NCBI RefSeq assembly: GCF_000243215.1
Contig: NZ_JH594597.1
Location: 242,255 to 306,254, forward strand
DNA length: 64,000 bases
Origin: Odoribacter laneus YIT 12061
GTDB taxonomy: Bacteria; Bacteroidota; Bacteroidia; Bacteroidales; Marinifilaceae
Reading direction: 5' to 3'
This document shows, piece after piece, positions 46,329-58,419 of the stretch (its first letter is position 1; each line of letters begins with the position of its first letter). A program made the translations under genes and the position numbers. Under the pieces are notes generated by a model, which saw nothing but the letters and a program-made list of their open reading frames with translations, made no database searches and was not told the origin of the DNA.

Positions 46329-46592
46329 TTATTTTTTATTGGCGTGACCTCTAAAGGTACGTGTCGGTGCAAATTCTCCCAGTTTATGTCCCACCATATT
46401 TTCGGTGATATATACCGGAATAAATTTATTACCGTTATGTACAGCTACTGTATGGCCTACAAAATCCGGAGAAATCATAGAGTAGCGAGCCCAGGTTTTA
46501 ACAACCGATTTTTTATTGGACTCATTCATTGCCAACACTCTCTTCTCCAGCTTCACATCTATAAAAGGGCCTTTTTTTAACGAACGACTCAT
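46329..46592 (-). CDS. rpsS: Ribosomal protein S19
   Basis: 87 residues: [58 protein letters not shown]; complete and typical. Confidence 0.98.
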   Translation of the reverse strand: MSRSLKKGPFIDVKLEKRVLAMNESNKKSVVKTWARYSMISPDFVGHTVAVHNGNKFIPVYITENMVGHKLGEFAPTRTFRGHANKK

Positions 46593-46613
46593 AACATTAC
46601 TATTTATCGGTTA

Positions 46614-47435
46614 TTATTTCCTTTTTTCTACAATATACTTACTTGAAGCTTTCTTCGGTGCTCTGGTCTTATAACCCTTAGCCAACAAGCCCTTACGTGA
46701 TCTCGGATGACCTCCTGAAGCGCGGCCTTCACCACCACCCATCGGGTGATCAACCGGGTTCATTACCACACCTCTCACTCTCGGACGACGGCCCAACCAA
46801 CGGCTACGACCAGCCTTACCGGAACGTTCCAAAGCATGATCGGTATTGGACACCGTACCTACGGTAGCTTTACAGGTTACAAGCACCATACGGATTTCTC
46901 CGGAAGGTAACTTGATGGAAGCATATTTCCCTTCTCTGGCAACCAATTGAGCATAAGAACCAGCACTACGAGCCATCACAGCTCCCTGTCCCGGTCTCAA
47001 TTCAATGTTATGAATAATTGTACCTAATGGGATTTCAGATAAGAAAAGAGCATTTCCTATTTCAGGAACAATTTCTTTTCCACTCACAACAGTCTGACCA
47101 ACAGTCAAACCAATCGGAGCGATAATATAACGCTTTTCTCCGTCTGCATATACTAACAGAGCAATACGGGCGGTTCTGTTCGGGTCATACTCAATAGACG
47201 CTACTTTTGCAGGAATATTGTCTTTGTCCCGTTTGAAATCCACCACTCTGTATTTTTGTTTATGACCTCCACCTATATATCTCATTGTCATTTTACCGGT
47301 ATTATTACGGCCACCGGTTTTTTTCACAGGTCTTAACAATGATTTCTCAGGTCTATCTGTAGTCACCTGTTCAAAGGTATTTACTACCTTATGTCTTTGA
47401 CCAGGAGTTACAGGATTTAATTTTCTTACAGCCAT
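46614..47435 (-). CDS. rplB: Ribosomal protein L2
   Basis: 273 residues with the peptidyl-transferase-associated signature [20 protein letters not shown] and a zinc-free N-part ([14 protein letters not shown]). It lies 5 bases after rplW. Confidence 0.98.
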   Translation of the reverse strand: MAVRKLNPVTPGQRHKVVNTFEQVTTDRPEKSLLRPVKKTGGRNNTGKMTMRYIGGGHKQKYRVVDFKRDKDNIPAKVASIEYDPNRTARIALLVYADGEKRYIIAPIGLTVGQTVVSGKEIVPEIGNALFLSEIPLGTIIHNIELRPGQGAVMARSAGSYAQLVAREGKYASIKLPSGEIRMVLVTCKATVGTVSNTDHALERSGKAGRSRWLGRRPRVRGVVMNPVDHPMGGGEGRASGGHPRSRKGLLAKGYKTRAPKKASSKYIVEKRK

Positions 47436-47440
47436 GTTCT

Positions 47441-47731
47441 TTAAATATTGCTAAAAAAATCAATACTATCACCTTCTGCTAAAGTTACAATTGCTTTCTT
47501 GAATGCCGCAGTCCTTCCGGTAATTACACCGGCCTTGGTGTATCTGGACTTCACAGTGCCTTGATAGCGCTGAGTGTTCACAGCCTTTACCTTTACTCCG
47601 TACATTTCTTCAACTGCCTTCTTTATCTCTATCTTATTCGCATCTCTTGCTACGACAAAAGCCACCTTGTGTTCTTTGTCGGTCAACGCTGACATTTTTT
47701 CTGTCAGAATGGGCTTCATTATGATTTCCAT
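47441..47731 (-). CDS. rplW: Ribosomal protein L23
   Basis: 96 residues: [41 protein letters not shown]. It is the docking site for trigger factor and SRP at the tunnel exit. A second Met five residues in is a possible alternative start. Confidence 0.97.
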   Translation of the reverse strand: MEIIMKPILTEKMSALTDKEHKVAFVVARDANKIEIKKAVEEMYGVKVKAVNTQRYQGTVKSRYTKAGVITGRTAAFKKAIVTLAEGDSIDFFSNI

Positions 47732-47742
47732 CTCTTCTTTGA

Positions 47743-48375
47743 TTAGTTAAGATTGAACATTTCATTCAGGCCCTTCACAGAACTCTCAACAAGCACCAGG
47801 TTTTTAGCCTTCATGATGTTGTAAGTGGCCAAGTCGTTGACTCTCTTAATTTCAACATTCTGTAAGTTGCGAGCCGATAACAATATATTCTCGTTTACGT
47901 CACTTAAAACCAACAACAGATTTCCTTGATTTACTTTCAAGTTGTTAACCAATTCCACAAACTGTTTTGTTTTCGGTGCTTCAAAGCTGAAATCTTCAAT
48001 TACCGTTACGGCGTTTGCACTTGCTTTTACAGCCAGAGCTGATTTACGAGCCAATCTCTTCAGTTTCTTATTTAATTTGAAACGATAATCTCTGGGCACG
48101 GGTCCGAATACGCGTCCCCCTCCTCTGAATTGAGGATTCTTGATACTACCCGCACGTGCTCCTCCGGTACCTTTTTGTTTTTTCAGCTTTACAGTACTAC
48201 CTGACACTTCATTCCTCTGCTTTGACTTATGGGTACCCTGCCGCTGATTGGCGAGATACTGTTTTACGTCAAGGTAGATGGCGTGTTCATTAGGCTCTAT
48301 TCCAAAGATAGCGTCATTTAACTCTATCTTTCTGCCTGTTTCTTTTCCGGCAATGTTTAATACACTTAACTCCAT
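47743..48375 (-). CDS. rplD: Ribosomal protein L4
   Basis: 210 residues: [18 protein letters not shown]-type loop ([19 protein letters not shown]), [24 protein letters not shown], and the C-terminal domain. Its start overlaps the rplC stop by one base (TAATG), indicating translational coupling. In E. coli L4 represses the S10 operon; unknown here. Confidence 0.97.
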   Translation of the reverse strand: MELSVLNIAGKETGRKIELNDAIFGIEPNEHAIYLDVKQYLANQRQGTHKSKQRNEVSGSTVKLKKQKGTGGARAGSIKNPQFRGGGRVFGPVPRDYRFKLNKKLKRLARKSALAVKASANAVTVIEDFSFEAPKTKQFVELVNNLKVNQGNLLLVLSDVNENILLSARNLQNVEIKRVNDLATYNIMKAKNLVLVESSVKGLNEMFNLN

Positions 48376-48992
48376 TACTTCTCAATAATTACGAATGAAC
48401 CTTTCGTTCCGGGAACGGATCCCTTCACCAACAACAAATTATTTTCAGGAATTACTTTCAAAACTTGCAAGTTTGCAACAGTAACTCTGTCACCTCCTGT
48501 TCTACCGGCCATCCTCATCCCTTTGAAAACACGTGAGGGGGTGGAGCAAGCTCCAATAGAACCCGGTGCTCTCTGGCGGTCGTCCTGACCATGGGTAGCT
48601 TCGCCAACACCACTGAATCCATGACGTTTCACAACGCCCTGAAATCCTTTTCCTTTAGAGGTACCGATGACATCCACAAAAGCTGTACCCTCGAACAAAG
48701 TAACATCAATTACATCTCCTAACTTGTGTTCAGTCTCAAATCCTGAAAACTCTACGAGCTTCCTTTTCGGAGTTGTGCCTGCCTTTTTAAAGTGTCCACT
48801 TAGCGGCTTCGTTGTGTGTTTTTCTTTCTTTTCTTCAAAACCCAACTGAAGTGCTTCGTAACCATCGGTCTCTGTTGTTTTGACCTGGGTTACGACACAT
48901 GGACCGCACTCAATCACAGTGCATGGGATACTTTTCCCCTCAACACTGAATACGGAAGTCATTCCGACTTTTTTTCCAATTAAACCTGGCAT
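48375..48992 (-). CDS. rplC: Ribosomal protein L3
   Basis: 205 residues: [36 protein letters not shown] (with the Gln that is methylated in other bacteria), [26 protein letters not shown]. It binds near the 3' end of 23S rRNA. Confidence 0.98.
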   Translation of the reverse strand: MPGLIGKKVGMTSVFSVEGKSIPCTVIECGPCVVTQVKTTETDGYEALQLGFEEKKEKHTTKPLSGHFKKAGTTPKRKLVEFSGFETEHKLGDVIDVTLFEGTAFVDVIGTSKGKGFQGVVKRHGFSGVGEATHGQDDRQRAPGSIGACSTPSRVFKGMRMAGRTGGDRVTVANLQVLKVIPENNLLLVKGSVPGTKGSFVIIEK

Positions 48993-49055
48993 TTTTCTTT
49001 TACTTTTTTAATAGGTTTTTTTTCTCTTAATAACGACATAAGGTATTCGCCGTTA

Positions 49056-49361
49056 TCATACCTTAATCTCTACTTCAACACCACTTGGCAATTCAAGTTT
49101 CATCAGTGCGTCAATGGTACCTGCAGTAGAACTGTAGATATCAATGAGTCTTTTGAAAGTGCATACCAAAAATTGTTCCCGGCTCTTTTTATTCACGAAA
49201 GTAGAGCGGTTTACTGTAAAAATTCCCTTATGTGTCGGCAATGGAATAGGACCACTGACTACAGCTCCGGTAGCTTTTACCGTTTTAACAATTTTTTCTG
49301 CCGATTTGTCCACCAAGTTGTGATCGTAAGATTTCAACTTAATTCTGATTTTTTGGCTCAT
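49056..49361 (-). CDS. rpsJ: Ribosomal protein S10
   Basis: 101 residues from the ATG at 49361 ([20 protein letters not shown]), which fits the family; the longer open frame to 49409 adds 16 unrelated residues. [20 protein letters not shown] is the S10 signature. It lies 71 bases after fusA, with no separate promoter seen, so the str and S10 units appear continuous. Confidence 0.97.
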   Translation of the reverse strand: MSQKIRIKLKSYDHNLVDKSAEKIVKTVKATGAVVSGPIPLPTHKGIFTVNRSTFVNKKSREQFLVCTFKRLIDIYSSTAGTIDALMKLELPSGVEVEIKV

Positions 49362-49432
49362 GTTTTTAGTTATGATTATGATTTCAGATTTGCGGCAGGA
49401 AATCCTCACCGCAAATCAACAATCGAAAATTC

Positions 49433-51535
49433 TTACACTAATTCTGTTCTCCCGTTATTTTTTTCTACCACTTCTTTGGCGATATTCTTCGGAACTTCGG
49501 CATAATGATCGAATTCCATAGAAGAACTAGCACGACCGGAAGATAATGTTCTCAAAACGGTTACATAACCGAACTGTTCCGACAGCGGTACTTTCGCATC
49601 GATTACACGGGCCCCTGTACGGGATTCCATCCCTTCCACCTGTCCGCGACGACGATTCAAGTCAGCAATAATATCTCCCATATAATCTTCCGGAGTGACC
49701 ACTTCCAGCTTCATAATCGGTTCCAGCAATACCGGTCTGGCTTTCTGCGCAGCTTCTTTATAACCAATTTTGGCAGCCATCTCAAAGGAAAGAGCGTCGG
49801 AGTCTACCGGATGGAAAGATCCATCTATCAGTGTTACTTTCAGACTTTCCAGCGGATAACCGGCCAATACGCCGTTATTCATAGCTTCCTTAAAGCCTTT
49901 TTCAACAGAAGGTATAAATTCCTTCGGAATATTACCACCTTTCACTTCGTTGACAAAAGTCAGACCTTCCTTGCCCTCTTCCGCAGGTTCCATACGGAAA
50001 ATAATATCGGCGAATTTACCGCGACCACCGGTTTGCTTCTTGAATACATGACGATGTTCCACCGGCTGAGTAATCGCTTCTTTATAAGCTACCTGAGGTG
50101 CTCCCTGGTTACATTCCACCTTAAACTCCCGTCTCAAACGATCCAAGATAATGTCCAGATGGAGCTCTCCCATACCGCTGATAACCGTCTGACCGGAATC
50201 TTCATCCGTTTTTACCCGGAATGTCGGATCCTCTTCGGCCAATTTGGCCAAAGCCATTCCCAACTTATCAGTATCTTTCTGTGTCAAAGGTTCCACAGCA
50301 ATTCCGATTACCGGATCGGGGAAGGTCATGCTTTCCAATACAATCGGTTTCTCTTCTGAACAAAGAGTATCTCCGGTACGGATATCTTTAAATCCTACGC
50401 AAGCACAAATATCTCCGGCTTCCAGTACCTCCTTCGGCATTTGCTTATTGGAATGCATCTGGAACAAACGGGAAATACGTTCTTTTTTATCGGTACGCGG
50501 ATTGTATACATACGAACCGGCTTCTATTTTACCGGAATAAATCCGGGTATAACACAAACGTCCTACGAAAGGATCGGTTGCGATCTTAAAGGCCAATGCA
50601 GAAAGCGGAGCTTCGGGGTCTACCGGGAAATATACTTCTTCTCCCGTACGGGGATTTGTTCCCTTACTATTCGGGATATCCAGCGGATTCGGCAGATAAG
50701 CGATCACTGCATCCAGCAAATTCTGAACCCCTTTATTCTTAAAAGAAGAACCGCACATCACCGGACAGAAATCCATAGCAATCACCGCTTTCCGGATGAC
50801 AGCCTTCAATTCTTCTACGGTAATCGCATCCGGATCTTCAAAGAAACGTTCCATCAAAGCTTCGTCTTGAACGGCAGCTGCTTCTACCAGCTTTTCTCTC
50901 CATTCCTGAGCTTCAGCCATAAGATCGGCAGGGATATCCTCTATCGTCGCATCCATCGCCCCATTCTCCCACAGATAAGCTTTCATTTCAACCAGGTCGA
51001 TTACGCCTTTGAAATTCTCTTCTGCTCCAATCGGAAGCTCCAAGGGAATGGGATTAGCTCCTAATTTTTCTTTAATTTCACGGACAGCTTTGAAAAAATC
51101 AGCACCGGAACGGTCCATCTTGTTTACAAAAGCCAACCGGGGCACTCCATATTTATTTGCCTGACGCCATACTGTTTCGGACTGAGCTTCCACTCCTCCT
51201 ACAGCACAGAACAACGCTACGGCACCGTCTAATACACGTAGAGAACGCTCCACTTCCACCGTGAAGTCAACGTGTCCCGGAGTATCAATAATATTAATTT
51301 TATAATCGTTATCCTGATATTTCCAATAACAGGTCGTTGCAGCCGAAGTAATGGTAATACCTCTTTCCTGTTCCTGTACCATCCAGTCCATAGTAGCCGT
51401 ACCGTCATGGGTCTCGCCTATTTTATGGTTCACACCGGTAAAATACAGGATACGCTCTGTTGTAGTTGTCTTACCGGCATCAATATGGGCCATGATACCG
51501 ATATTTCTTGTATAATGTAAATCTCTCTTTGCCAT
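49433..51535 (-). CDS. fusA: Elongation factor G
   Basis: 700 residues. GTPase motifs: [19 protein letters not shown] (G1), [13 protein letters not shown] (G2), DTPGHVDF (G3), [10 protein letters not shown] (G4). Domains II-V follow in order with [13 protein letters not shown] and [18 protein letters not shown] near the C-terminus. It drives translocation of tRNA and mRNA. It is encoded directly after rpsG, as usual for the str operon, but no tuf follows. Confidence 0.97.
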   Translation of the reverse strand: MAKRDLHYTRNIGIMAHIDAGKTTTTERILYFTGVNHKIGETHDGTATMDWMVQEQERGITITSAATTCYWKYQDNDYKINIIDTPGHVDFTVEVERSLRVLDGAVALFCAVGGVEAQSETVWRQANKYGVPRLAFVNKMDRSGADFFKAVREIKEKLGANPIPLELPIGAEENFKGVIDLVEMKAYLWENGAMDATIEDIPADLMAEAQEWREKLVEAAAVQDEALMERFFEDPDAITVEELKAVIRKAVIAMDFCPVMCGSSFKNKGVQNLLDAVIAYLPNPLDIPNSKGTNPRTGEEVYFPVDPEAPLSALAFKIATDPFVGRLCYTRIYSGKIEAGSYVYNPRTDKKERISRLFQMHSNKQMPKEVLEAGDICACVGFKDIRTGDTLCSEEKPIVLESMTFPDPVIGIAVEPLTQKDTDKLGMALAKLAEEDPTFRVKTDEDSGQTVISGMGELHLDIILDRLRREFKVECNQGAPQVAYKEAITQPVEHRHVFKKQTGGRGKFADIIFRMEPAEEGKEGLTFVNEVKGGNIPKEFIPSVEKGFKEAMNNGVLAGYPLESLKVTLIDGSFHPVDSDALSFEMAAKIGYKEAAQKARPVLLEPIMKLEVVTPEDYMGDIIADLNRRRGQVEGMESRTGARVIDAKVPLSEQFGYVTVLRTLSSGRASSSMEFDHYAEVPKNIAKEVVEKNNGRTELV

Positions 51536-51552
51536 TTATCTATCTCTCCTCA

Positions 51553-52032
51553 TTAAAATCTGAAATGTGCAAAAGCACGGTTGGCCTCTGCCATACGGTG
51601 TGTATCTTCTTTCTTCTTGAAAGCTGCACCTTCTTCTTTATAAGCAGCCATGATTTCGGCAGCTAATTTTTCTGCCATATTTTTACCGCTTCTCTTACGA
51701 GAAAAGAAAATCATATTCTTCACAGAAATTGCTCTTTTTCTGTTGGGATTGATTTCCATCGGCACTTGGAAAGTAGCACCACCTACACGGCGACTCTTTA
51801 CTTCCACCTGGGGAGTAATGTTCTCCAATGCTTGCTTCCAAACCTCCAAAGCGGTCTTTTCTTCTTTTTTAGCCATTTTCTCCTCAACGATGTCTAATGC
51901 ATCATAGAAAATTCTAAAAGCGATGGTCTTTTTACCATCTATCATCAGGTCGTTTACAAACCTCGTCACCAGTACATCGTTGAATTTCGGGTCCGGTAAC
52001 AGGATTCTTTTCTTGGGTTTTGTTTTTCTCAT
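51553..52032 (-). CDS. rpsG: Ribosomal protein S7
   Basis: 159 residues: [75 protein letters not shown] (typical, in part). It nucleates the 30S head. It follows rpsL by 116 bases. Confidence 0.98.
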   Translation of the reverse strand: MRKTKPKKRILLPDPKFNDVLVTRFVNDLMIDGKKTIAFRIFYDALDIVEEKMAKKEEKTALEVWKQALENITPQVEVKSRRVGGATFQVPMEINPNRKRAISVKNMIFFSRKRSGKNMAEKLAAEIMAAYKEEGAAFKKKEDTHRMAEANRAFAHFRF

Positions 52033-52148
52033 TTTCTTTAGTTTACGAATTGGTTCGATCAGCTGTCCGTTTGGTCTTCAATAGTTTCACAACTATTTAC
52101 TCAACTTTCCGGGAACGCTTCATAAACAAATTCCTGTTAATCACTTTT

Positions 52149-52550
52149 TTACTTTTTGCCTTTTGCTGCAGCCTGGCCTGGCTTCGGTCTCTTCGTACCG
52201 TACTTCGAACGTCCTTGTTTCCTTTCAGCAACACCGGCAGCATCCAATGTTCCACGTACCAAATGATAACGTACACCCGGCAGATCCTTCACACGTCCAC
52301 CACGGATCATTACGATCGAGTGTTCCTGCAAATTGTGACCTTCTCCCGGAATATAAGCATTCACTTCTTTTCCGTTGGTTAATCTCACACGAGCTACCTT
52401 TCTCATCGCTGAGTTCGGCTTTTTCGGAGTCGTCGTGTAAACACGTACACAAACCCCACGTCTCTGCGGACATGCATCCAAAGCCGGAGCCTTGCTCTTG
52501 TCCACAATTTTCGTTCTTCCTTTTCTTACTAACTGTTGAATAGTAGGCAT
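52149..52550 (-). CDS. rpsL: Ribosomal protein S12
   Basis: 133 residues from the ATG at 52550 ([20 protein letters not shown]); the open frame upstream to 52595 is not part of S12. The decoding loops [16 protein letters not shown] and [13 protein letters not shown] carry the usual lysines, i.e. the streptomycin-sensitive sequence. First gene of the long ribosomal block, with a consensus promoter just upstream. Confidence 0.97.
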   Translation of the reverse strand: MPTIQQLVRKGRTKIVDKSKAPALDACPQRRGVCVRVYTTTPKKPNSAMRKVARVRLTNGKEVNAYIPGEGHNLQEHSIVMIRGGRVKDLPGVRYHLVRGTLDAAGVAERKQGRSKYGTKRPKPGQAAAKGKK

Positions 52551-52592
52551 TACAATAGTTTTAATTAGTATACTTTTATTCAAAATGGAGTG

Positions 52593-52624
52593 CAAATGTA
52601 CAGACCTTTTTCCTAACTACCAAA
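52593..52624 (-). promoter_or_regulatory. Main promoter of the ribosomal block
   Basis: Minus strand: TTTG (52624-52621), 20 bases, TACATTTG (52600-52593), an exact Bacteroidetes promoter, 43 bases before the rpsL ATG. Confidence 0.85.
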
Positions 52625-52806
52625 CAATTATGACATTTTTTTGGAAAAAAGTAAAGAGCATCAGCGAATTAAATCCCCCAAAGGGAAAAGCTGTTTTTTT
52701 TGAAAAAAAGGATTTTTCCTCTCTCAAAGCGAAAATATAACCGTAAAAAACAAAGAATTCAAAATAAAAATACAGGAAACAAATGTAATTTTGTCAGCAA
52801 AACTGC

Positions 52807-52814
52807 TATTTTTG
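52807..52814 (+). promoter_or_regulatory. -7 box of the sigma-54 activator gene
   Basis: TATTTTTG, 39 bases before the ATG at 52853. A TTTG at 52790-52793 is closer than the usual spacing, so the -33 element is uncertain. Confidence 0.5.
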
Positions 52815-52852
52815 CAGTATTTCATATATATTTCTAATTATTTATCCTTACT

Positions 52853-54088
52853 ATGGAAGATTTACAAGCTATAAAGCAACGTTTTGAAATCATCGGAACC
52901 AATGAAGGATTGAACCGGGCGATCGACATCGCCCGTCAGGTAGCCCCGACTGATTTATCCGTTTTGATTACGGGCGAAAGCGGCGTCGGAAAAGAAATTT
53001 TTCCCCGTATCATTCATTTTTTCAGTAGCCGTAAGCATTCCCCTTATATTGCTGTGAATTGTGGAGCTATTCCGGAAGGCACCATTGATTCTGAATTATT
53101 CGGACATGAAAAAGGAGCTTTCACCGGAGCCTTATCGGATCGAAAAGGATATTTTGAAGTAACAGACGGAGGAACAATTTTTTTGGACGAAGTAGGAGAA
53201 CTCCCCCTTTCCACCCAAGCTCGTTTACTCCGGGTACTGGAAACCGGTGAATTTATTCGGGTGGGTTCTTCCAAAGTCCAGAAAACCAATGTCAGGGTTA
53301 TCGCTGCTACCAATCTGGATATTCCGCAAGCTGTTAAAAACGGAAAATTCCGGGAAGATCTTTATTACCGCTTAAATACCATACCTATATATATACCTCC
53401 TTTACGGGAAAGAAAAGAAGATATCCCGCTACTGTTCCGGAAATTTGCGGCAGACTTCGCAGAAAAATACCGGATGCCAGCCATCCGGCTTACCGAAGAA
53501 GCGATCCAGTTGCTGGAAGCTTACCGATGGCCTGGAAACATCCGGCAATTAAAAAACATTACCGAACAAATCTCCATTATCGAACAGGAAAGAACGGTAG
53601 ATGCCTCCACTTTAAAAAAATATTTACCGGCAGAAAACACAGTATTACCTGTACTGACGGGCAATCACGATTCCTCGGAAAACAGTTTCGCCTCGGAAAG
53701 AGAAATTCTCTACAAGATTCTCTTCGATATGAAAAAAGACATGAACGATCTAAAACAACTCGTTTACGGGATGATCGAAAAAGAAGATCTTTCCACCGTG
53801 CCTACTCCTCCTCCCACTTCCCTGGTTATCCATCATCCCTATGAACAACCCCAAACTGATTTCTCCAATAAAACCGTCGCCAAACGTTCTGTTATAAGTC
53901 CGGAAGAACAAATTCAGGATACAGAAGCTCTGGTAGAAGAATCCTTCTCGATTGAAGAAAAAGAAAAAGAACTGATCATAAAAGCTTTGGAAAAAAACCA
54001 TGGTAAACGTAAAATGGCCGCCAACGACTTGGGAATATCTGAAAGAACTCTCTACCGGAAATTAAAAGAATACAATATTGAAATTTAA
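52853..54088 (+). CDS. Sigma-54 interacting transcriptional activator without receiver domain
   Basis: A 411-residue AAA+ activator. After about 20 residues it goes straight into the sigma-54 interaction domain: Walker A TGESGVGKE (about 40-48), the sigma-54-contacting loop GAFTGA, Walker B GGTIFLDEVGEL, sensor VRVIAATNLD and REDLYYRLN. A Fis-type helix-turn-helix lies at the end (IKALEKNHGKRKMAANDLGI, ERTLYRKLKEY). There is no response-regulator or GAF domain, so its activity must be controlled by level or by a partner. It heads a run with the LptE-like, TPR-like and secG genes, a conserved order in Bacteroidetes. Confidence 0.93.
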   Translation: MEDLQAIKQRFEIIGTNEGLNRAIDIARQVAPTDLSVLITGESGVGKEIFPRIIHFFSSRKHSPYIAVNCGAIPEGTIDSELFGHEKGAFTGALSDRKGYFEVTDGGTIFLDEVGELPLSTQARLLRVLETGEFIRVGSSKVQKTNVRVIAATNLDIPQAVKNGKFREDLYYRLNTIPIYIPPLRERKEDIPLLFRKFAADFAEKYRMPAIRLTEEAIQLLEAYRWPGNIRQLKNITEQISIIEQERTVDASTLKKYLPAENTVLPVLTGNHDSSENSFASEREILYKILFDMKKDMNDLKQLVYGMIEKEDLSTVPTPPPTSLVIHHPYEQPQTDFSNKTVAKRSVISPEEQIQDTEALVEESFSIEEKEKELIIKALEKNHGKRKMAANDLGISERTLYRKLKEYNIEI

Positions 54089-54131
54089 AATTTCCGGAAT
54101 CACATTTAACTTTCAGTTTTACAATAATTAC

Positions 54132-54139
54132 TATCTTTG
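54132..54139 (+). promoter_or_regulatory. -7 box before the LptE-like gene
   Basis: TATCTTTG, 20 bases before the ATG, fits TAnnTTTG. Confidence 0.55.
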
Positions 54140-54159
54140 TATGTTATAAATTTATCTCT

Positions 54160-54681
54160 ATGAAAACATTGAAAATACTGGTTTGTACTCTCGTTATCCT
54201 TCTTTTTTGCGATTCCTGTAAACTGGCCAGTGTCAAATATTCTATGACGGGAGCTTCTATTTCACCGGATGTAAAGACCTATTCCGTCGACTATTTTCCG
54301 AACCGTGCTCTATTGGTGGTTCCTTATCTGAGTACACTTTTCCGGGAAAAATTAACCGAGTACCTGCGGACAAAAACAAGTCTGAAAGAAATGACAGATA
54401 ATAACGGAGATATTCGCTTTGAGGGAGAGATTGTAGGATATTATCAAAAACCTATCGACATTCAAAGGGATGAAATTGCCTCTTCGAATCGTCTTACCAT
54501 AGAAATACGTGTAAAATATACGAATATCAAAGATGACAAATACGATTTCGACTCCCGGTTTTCTAATTACGAAGACTACAGTATAGATGTCGATTTCGAT
54601 TCTGCAGAAGAAGGATTAATTACAAAGATCCTGGATAAAATTATTGAAGATATTTATAACAAAGCTTTAGTCAACTGGTAA
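54160..54681 (+). CDS. LptE-like outer-membrane lipoprotein
   Basis: A 173-residue lipoprotein (lipobox FCDSC, Cys20). The body follows the Bacteroidetes LptE pattern: VKYSMTGASISPDVKTYSVDYF, ALLVVPYLSTLFREKLTEYLR, DIRFEGEIVGYYQKP, RLTIEIRVKYTN and a C-terminal helix. LptE plugs the LptD barrel that inserts lipopolysaccharide into the outer membrane. The assignment rests on this pattern and on the neighbourhood (sigma-54 activator, secG), as LptE is poorly conserved. Confidence 0.8.
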   Translation: MKTLKILVCTLVILLFCDSCKLASVKYSMTGASISPDVKTYSVDYFPNRALLVVPYLSTLFREKLTEYLRTKTSLKEMTDNNGDIRFEGEIVGYYQKPIDIQRDEIASSNRLTIEIRVKYTNIKDDKYDFDSRFSNYEDYSIDVDFDSAEEGLITKILDKIIEDIYNKALVNW

Positions 54682-54722
54682 AAATCAGACAGGAAACCGG
54701 GATACAATCAGGATACGCACAG

Positions 54723-55604
54723 ATGAAAATGGATAAATGGATTGAATTCTTTTCTCATCCTGAAAAGATAAAGGAAGAGGATTTGACAGAGCTGGAAGCC
54801 CTGCTCAACCGTTATCCCTATTTCCAGGCGGCTCAAATTCTTTTTTTAAAAGTCCTTTACCTTTCGAAAAAGAATCGTTTCTCACCAGAATTAAAGCACA
54901 GAAGTATATATATCCCCAACCACAAACAATTTTACAAATATCTGAATAACTGGTCCGAGTTTAAAGAAGTTTTCGAAGCCTCCCCAGAAGGGACCGAAGA
55001 AAACACAACGGATACGATTTCTCCGGTAGAAGTACCTCTTTCTGCCGTTTCCCTTAAAAATGTCACAAGCACTTTTACTCAACCCATTGAGTTATTCGGA
55101 GAAGAAGAGAATCATGCAACTGCTCAAGTTTCCCAGCCGTCCGTTCCTGTTCCAGAGATTCATCCGCTTCCTCCTCACCCGGTAGAATCAGAAGATATTT
55201 TTCGCACTTACCGCTTAGAAGATATTTTTCCGGAAGAGGAAGCTCTTTCACTGGGAGAACTCGCCGGAGAACTGAAAAAGAAGAAAAAAACAGAAGAAGC
55301 CCCCCTTCCTTCCCCTCAGGACAAAACCTCAAAAACAGCCCTGATCGATAAATTCATATTAGAACAACCCACTATCCCCAAGGGACAATTAGATATGGTA
55401 GACAATCGGGATCTATCGGAAGAGAGCGACCAGGAAAACGACGATCTTTTTTCAGAAACACTGGCTAAAATCTACATCAAACAGAAGTTATACGAAAAGG
55501 CGATTACAACTTATATAAAATTAAGTTTGAAATATCCGGAAAAAAGTGTTTACTTTGCAAACCGAATTGAAAAAATTAAAGATCAAATCAATAATAACGA
55601 GTAA
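54723..55604 (+). CDS. Unknown protein with C-terminal TPR-like motif
   Basis: A 293-residue protein without signal or membrane helix. The N-terminal 80 residues are helical ([25 protein letters not shown]), the middle is Pro/Glu-rich and probably disordered, and the last 60 residues (ETLAKIYIKQKLYEKAITTYIKLSLKYPEKS) resemble one or two TPR units. Its position 41 bases after the LptE-like gene and 2 bases before secG is common in the phylum. I see no catalytic motif. Confidence 0.75.
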   Translation: MKMDKWIEFFSHPEKIKEEDLTELEALLNRYPYFQAAQILFLKVLYLSKKNRFSPELKHRSIYIPNHKQFYKYLNNWSEFKEVFEASPEGTEENTTDTISPVEVPLSAVSLKNVTSTFTQPIELFGEEENHATAQVSQPSVPVPEIHPLPPHPVESEDIFRTYRLEDIFPEEEALSLGELAGELKKKKKTEEAPLPSPQDKTSKTALIDKFILEQPTIPKGQLDMVDNRDLSEESDQENDDLFSETLAKIYIKQKLYEKAITTYIKLSLKYPEKSVYFANRIEKIKDQINNNE

Positions 55605-55606
55605 CT

Positions 55607-55975
55607 ATGTATACTGCAATCTCAGTTTTAATTGTAATTATCTGTATTCTACTGATATTAATTGTGCTGGTGCAAAATTCGAAAGGCGGAGGATTGGCTT
55701 CATCATTTGCAGCTTCTAACCAAATTATGGGTGTGAGAAAAACAACAGATTTTCTGGAAAAAGCTACTTGGACATTGGCAGGCGCTATGTTATTATTATG
55801 TGTTATTGCTGCTTTAGCTATTCCCAGAGGGGAAATCGGCGGAAAATCGGCTATACAAGAACAAGTGCAAAAAGCACCCTCCAATCAGGTAATACCTCCT
55901 TTTACCACTCAACCACAAGGAGACCAGACACCAACAGGTAACGAAACCACACCGGCTGAAAATACACAAGAGTAA
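55607..55975 (+). CDS. secG: Preprotein translocase subunit SecG
   Basis: 122 residues with two membrane helices (about 2-22 and 52-72). Between them lies the conserved VLVQNSKGGGLASSFAASNQIMGVRKTTDFLEKATW. A Pro/Thr/Gln-rich cytoplasmic tail of about 40 residues follows. SecG assists SecYE in export. It starts 2 bases after the upstream gene and is followed by a strong terminator. Confidence 0.94.
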   Translation: MYTAISVLIVIICILLILIVLVQNSKGGGLASSFAASNQIMGVRKTTDFLEKATWTLAGAMLLLCVIAALAIPRGEIGGKSAIQEQVQKAPSNQVIPPFTTQPQGDQTPTGNETTPAENTQE

Positions 55976-55995
55976 GTTCAAGTCGTGTCCTTTAT

Positions 55996-56033
55996 AAAAA
56001 ATGTCAGTATGTCAGTCATACTGACATTTTTTT
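55996..56033 (+). terminator. Intrinsic terminator after secG
   Basis: AAAAATGTCAGTATG pairs with CATACTGACATTTTT (5-nt loop), followed by T run. Confidence 0.9.
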
Positions 56034-56147
56034 GTCCTCCTGTCATTTAATAAATTTTCTGTAAAAAAGTATTATTCCGTTTCTTTTTATTTCATTTTCA
56101 ATGATTTATCTTTTAACAACTTTTCTTTAAAAGAAAATAACTGCTTT

Positions 56148-56163
56148 TTGGCACAAAAAATGA
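56148..56163 (+). promoter_or_regulatory. Possible sigma-54-like site before groES
   Basis: TTGGCACAAAAAATGA has an exact -24 half (TGGCAC) but GA instead of GC at the -12 position; about 100 bases before the groES ATG. No clear housekeeping box was found in this spacer. Confidence 0.3.
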
Positions 56164-56260
56164 TAAAGGTGAAAGATGAAACATTACTGCGGGCGTTCCC
56201 GTTGTAACATTGCAGGATAAATGAAATTAATATATTATAAACTTTAAAAATTTTAAGATT

Positions 56261-56530
56261 ATGGCACTCAAAACCGTTCTTAACAAAGTAATTGTTGAAC
56301 CTGTAGAAGCAGAAACAAAAACTGCTAGTGGGATTATTATTCCGGATTCTGCTAAAGAAAAACCTCAGAAAGGAGTTGTAATTGCAACTGGTAAAGGTAA
56401 AAATGATGAACCGATGGAAATAAAAGCCGGTGATACCGTTTTATTCGGGAAATATTCCGGAACGGAAATCCATATCGACGACAAAAAATATTTAGTTATG
56501 AACCAATCCGATATTTTGGTTGTTCTTTAA
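56261..56530 (+). CDS. groES: Co-chaperonin GroES
   Basis: 89 residues: [38 protein letters not shown] with the mobile loop, and [27 protein letters not shown]. The heptameric lid for GroEL. It is followed by groEL 57 bases later. Confidence 0.97.
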   Translation: MALKTVLNKVIVEPVEAETKTASGIIIPDSAKEKPQKGVVIATGKGKNDEPMEIKAGDTVLFGKYSGTEIHIDDKKYLVMNQSDILVVL

Positions 56531-56566
56531 TTCAAGGTCCATACAAAAAAGACCCTTAAAAATTAA

Positions 56567-58216
<1,650 letters not shown>

Positions 58217-58235
58217 TCCTTTTCTCTCATTTTAT

Positions 58236-58263
58236 AAAAGCCCCTCAAAAAGGGGCTTTTTTA
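58236..58263 (+). terminator. Intrinsic terminator of groESL
   Basis: AAAAGCCCCT pairs with AGGGGCTTTT around CAAAA, then TTTT; 20 bases after the groEL stop. Confidence 0.9.
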
Positions 58264-58419
58264 TTAGCTGATTTCTATCTTTCTTTACCGCTTTTTTATT
58301 TCAGTCACTTTTTCAAGTATTTTAATTTTCTACCCCATTTAAATATCGTAATATTTTCGTTTTTAAAGGGAGTTTTTTACTTTTACACTCGCAAATTTTA
58401 ATTCGTTAACAAATACAAC

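Noticed and set aside
49361-49409. Longer N-termini for rpsJ, rpsH, rpsL, recF, korA and radC
   Set aside because: The added residues do not match the families and often overlap promoters or the previous gene; internal ATGs give the standard N-termini.
34031-52624. Mobile or accessory inserts in the ribosomal block
   Set aside because: Gene order is the standard str-S10-spc-alpha order without extra genes; only spacers vary.
55996-56033. Hairpin after secG as a regulatory element of groES
   Set aside because: It has the plain form of an intrinsic terminator directly after secG and lies over 200 bases from groES.
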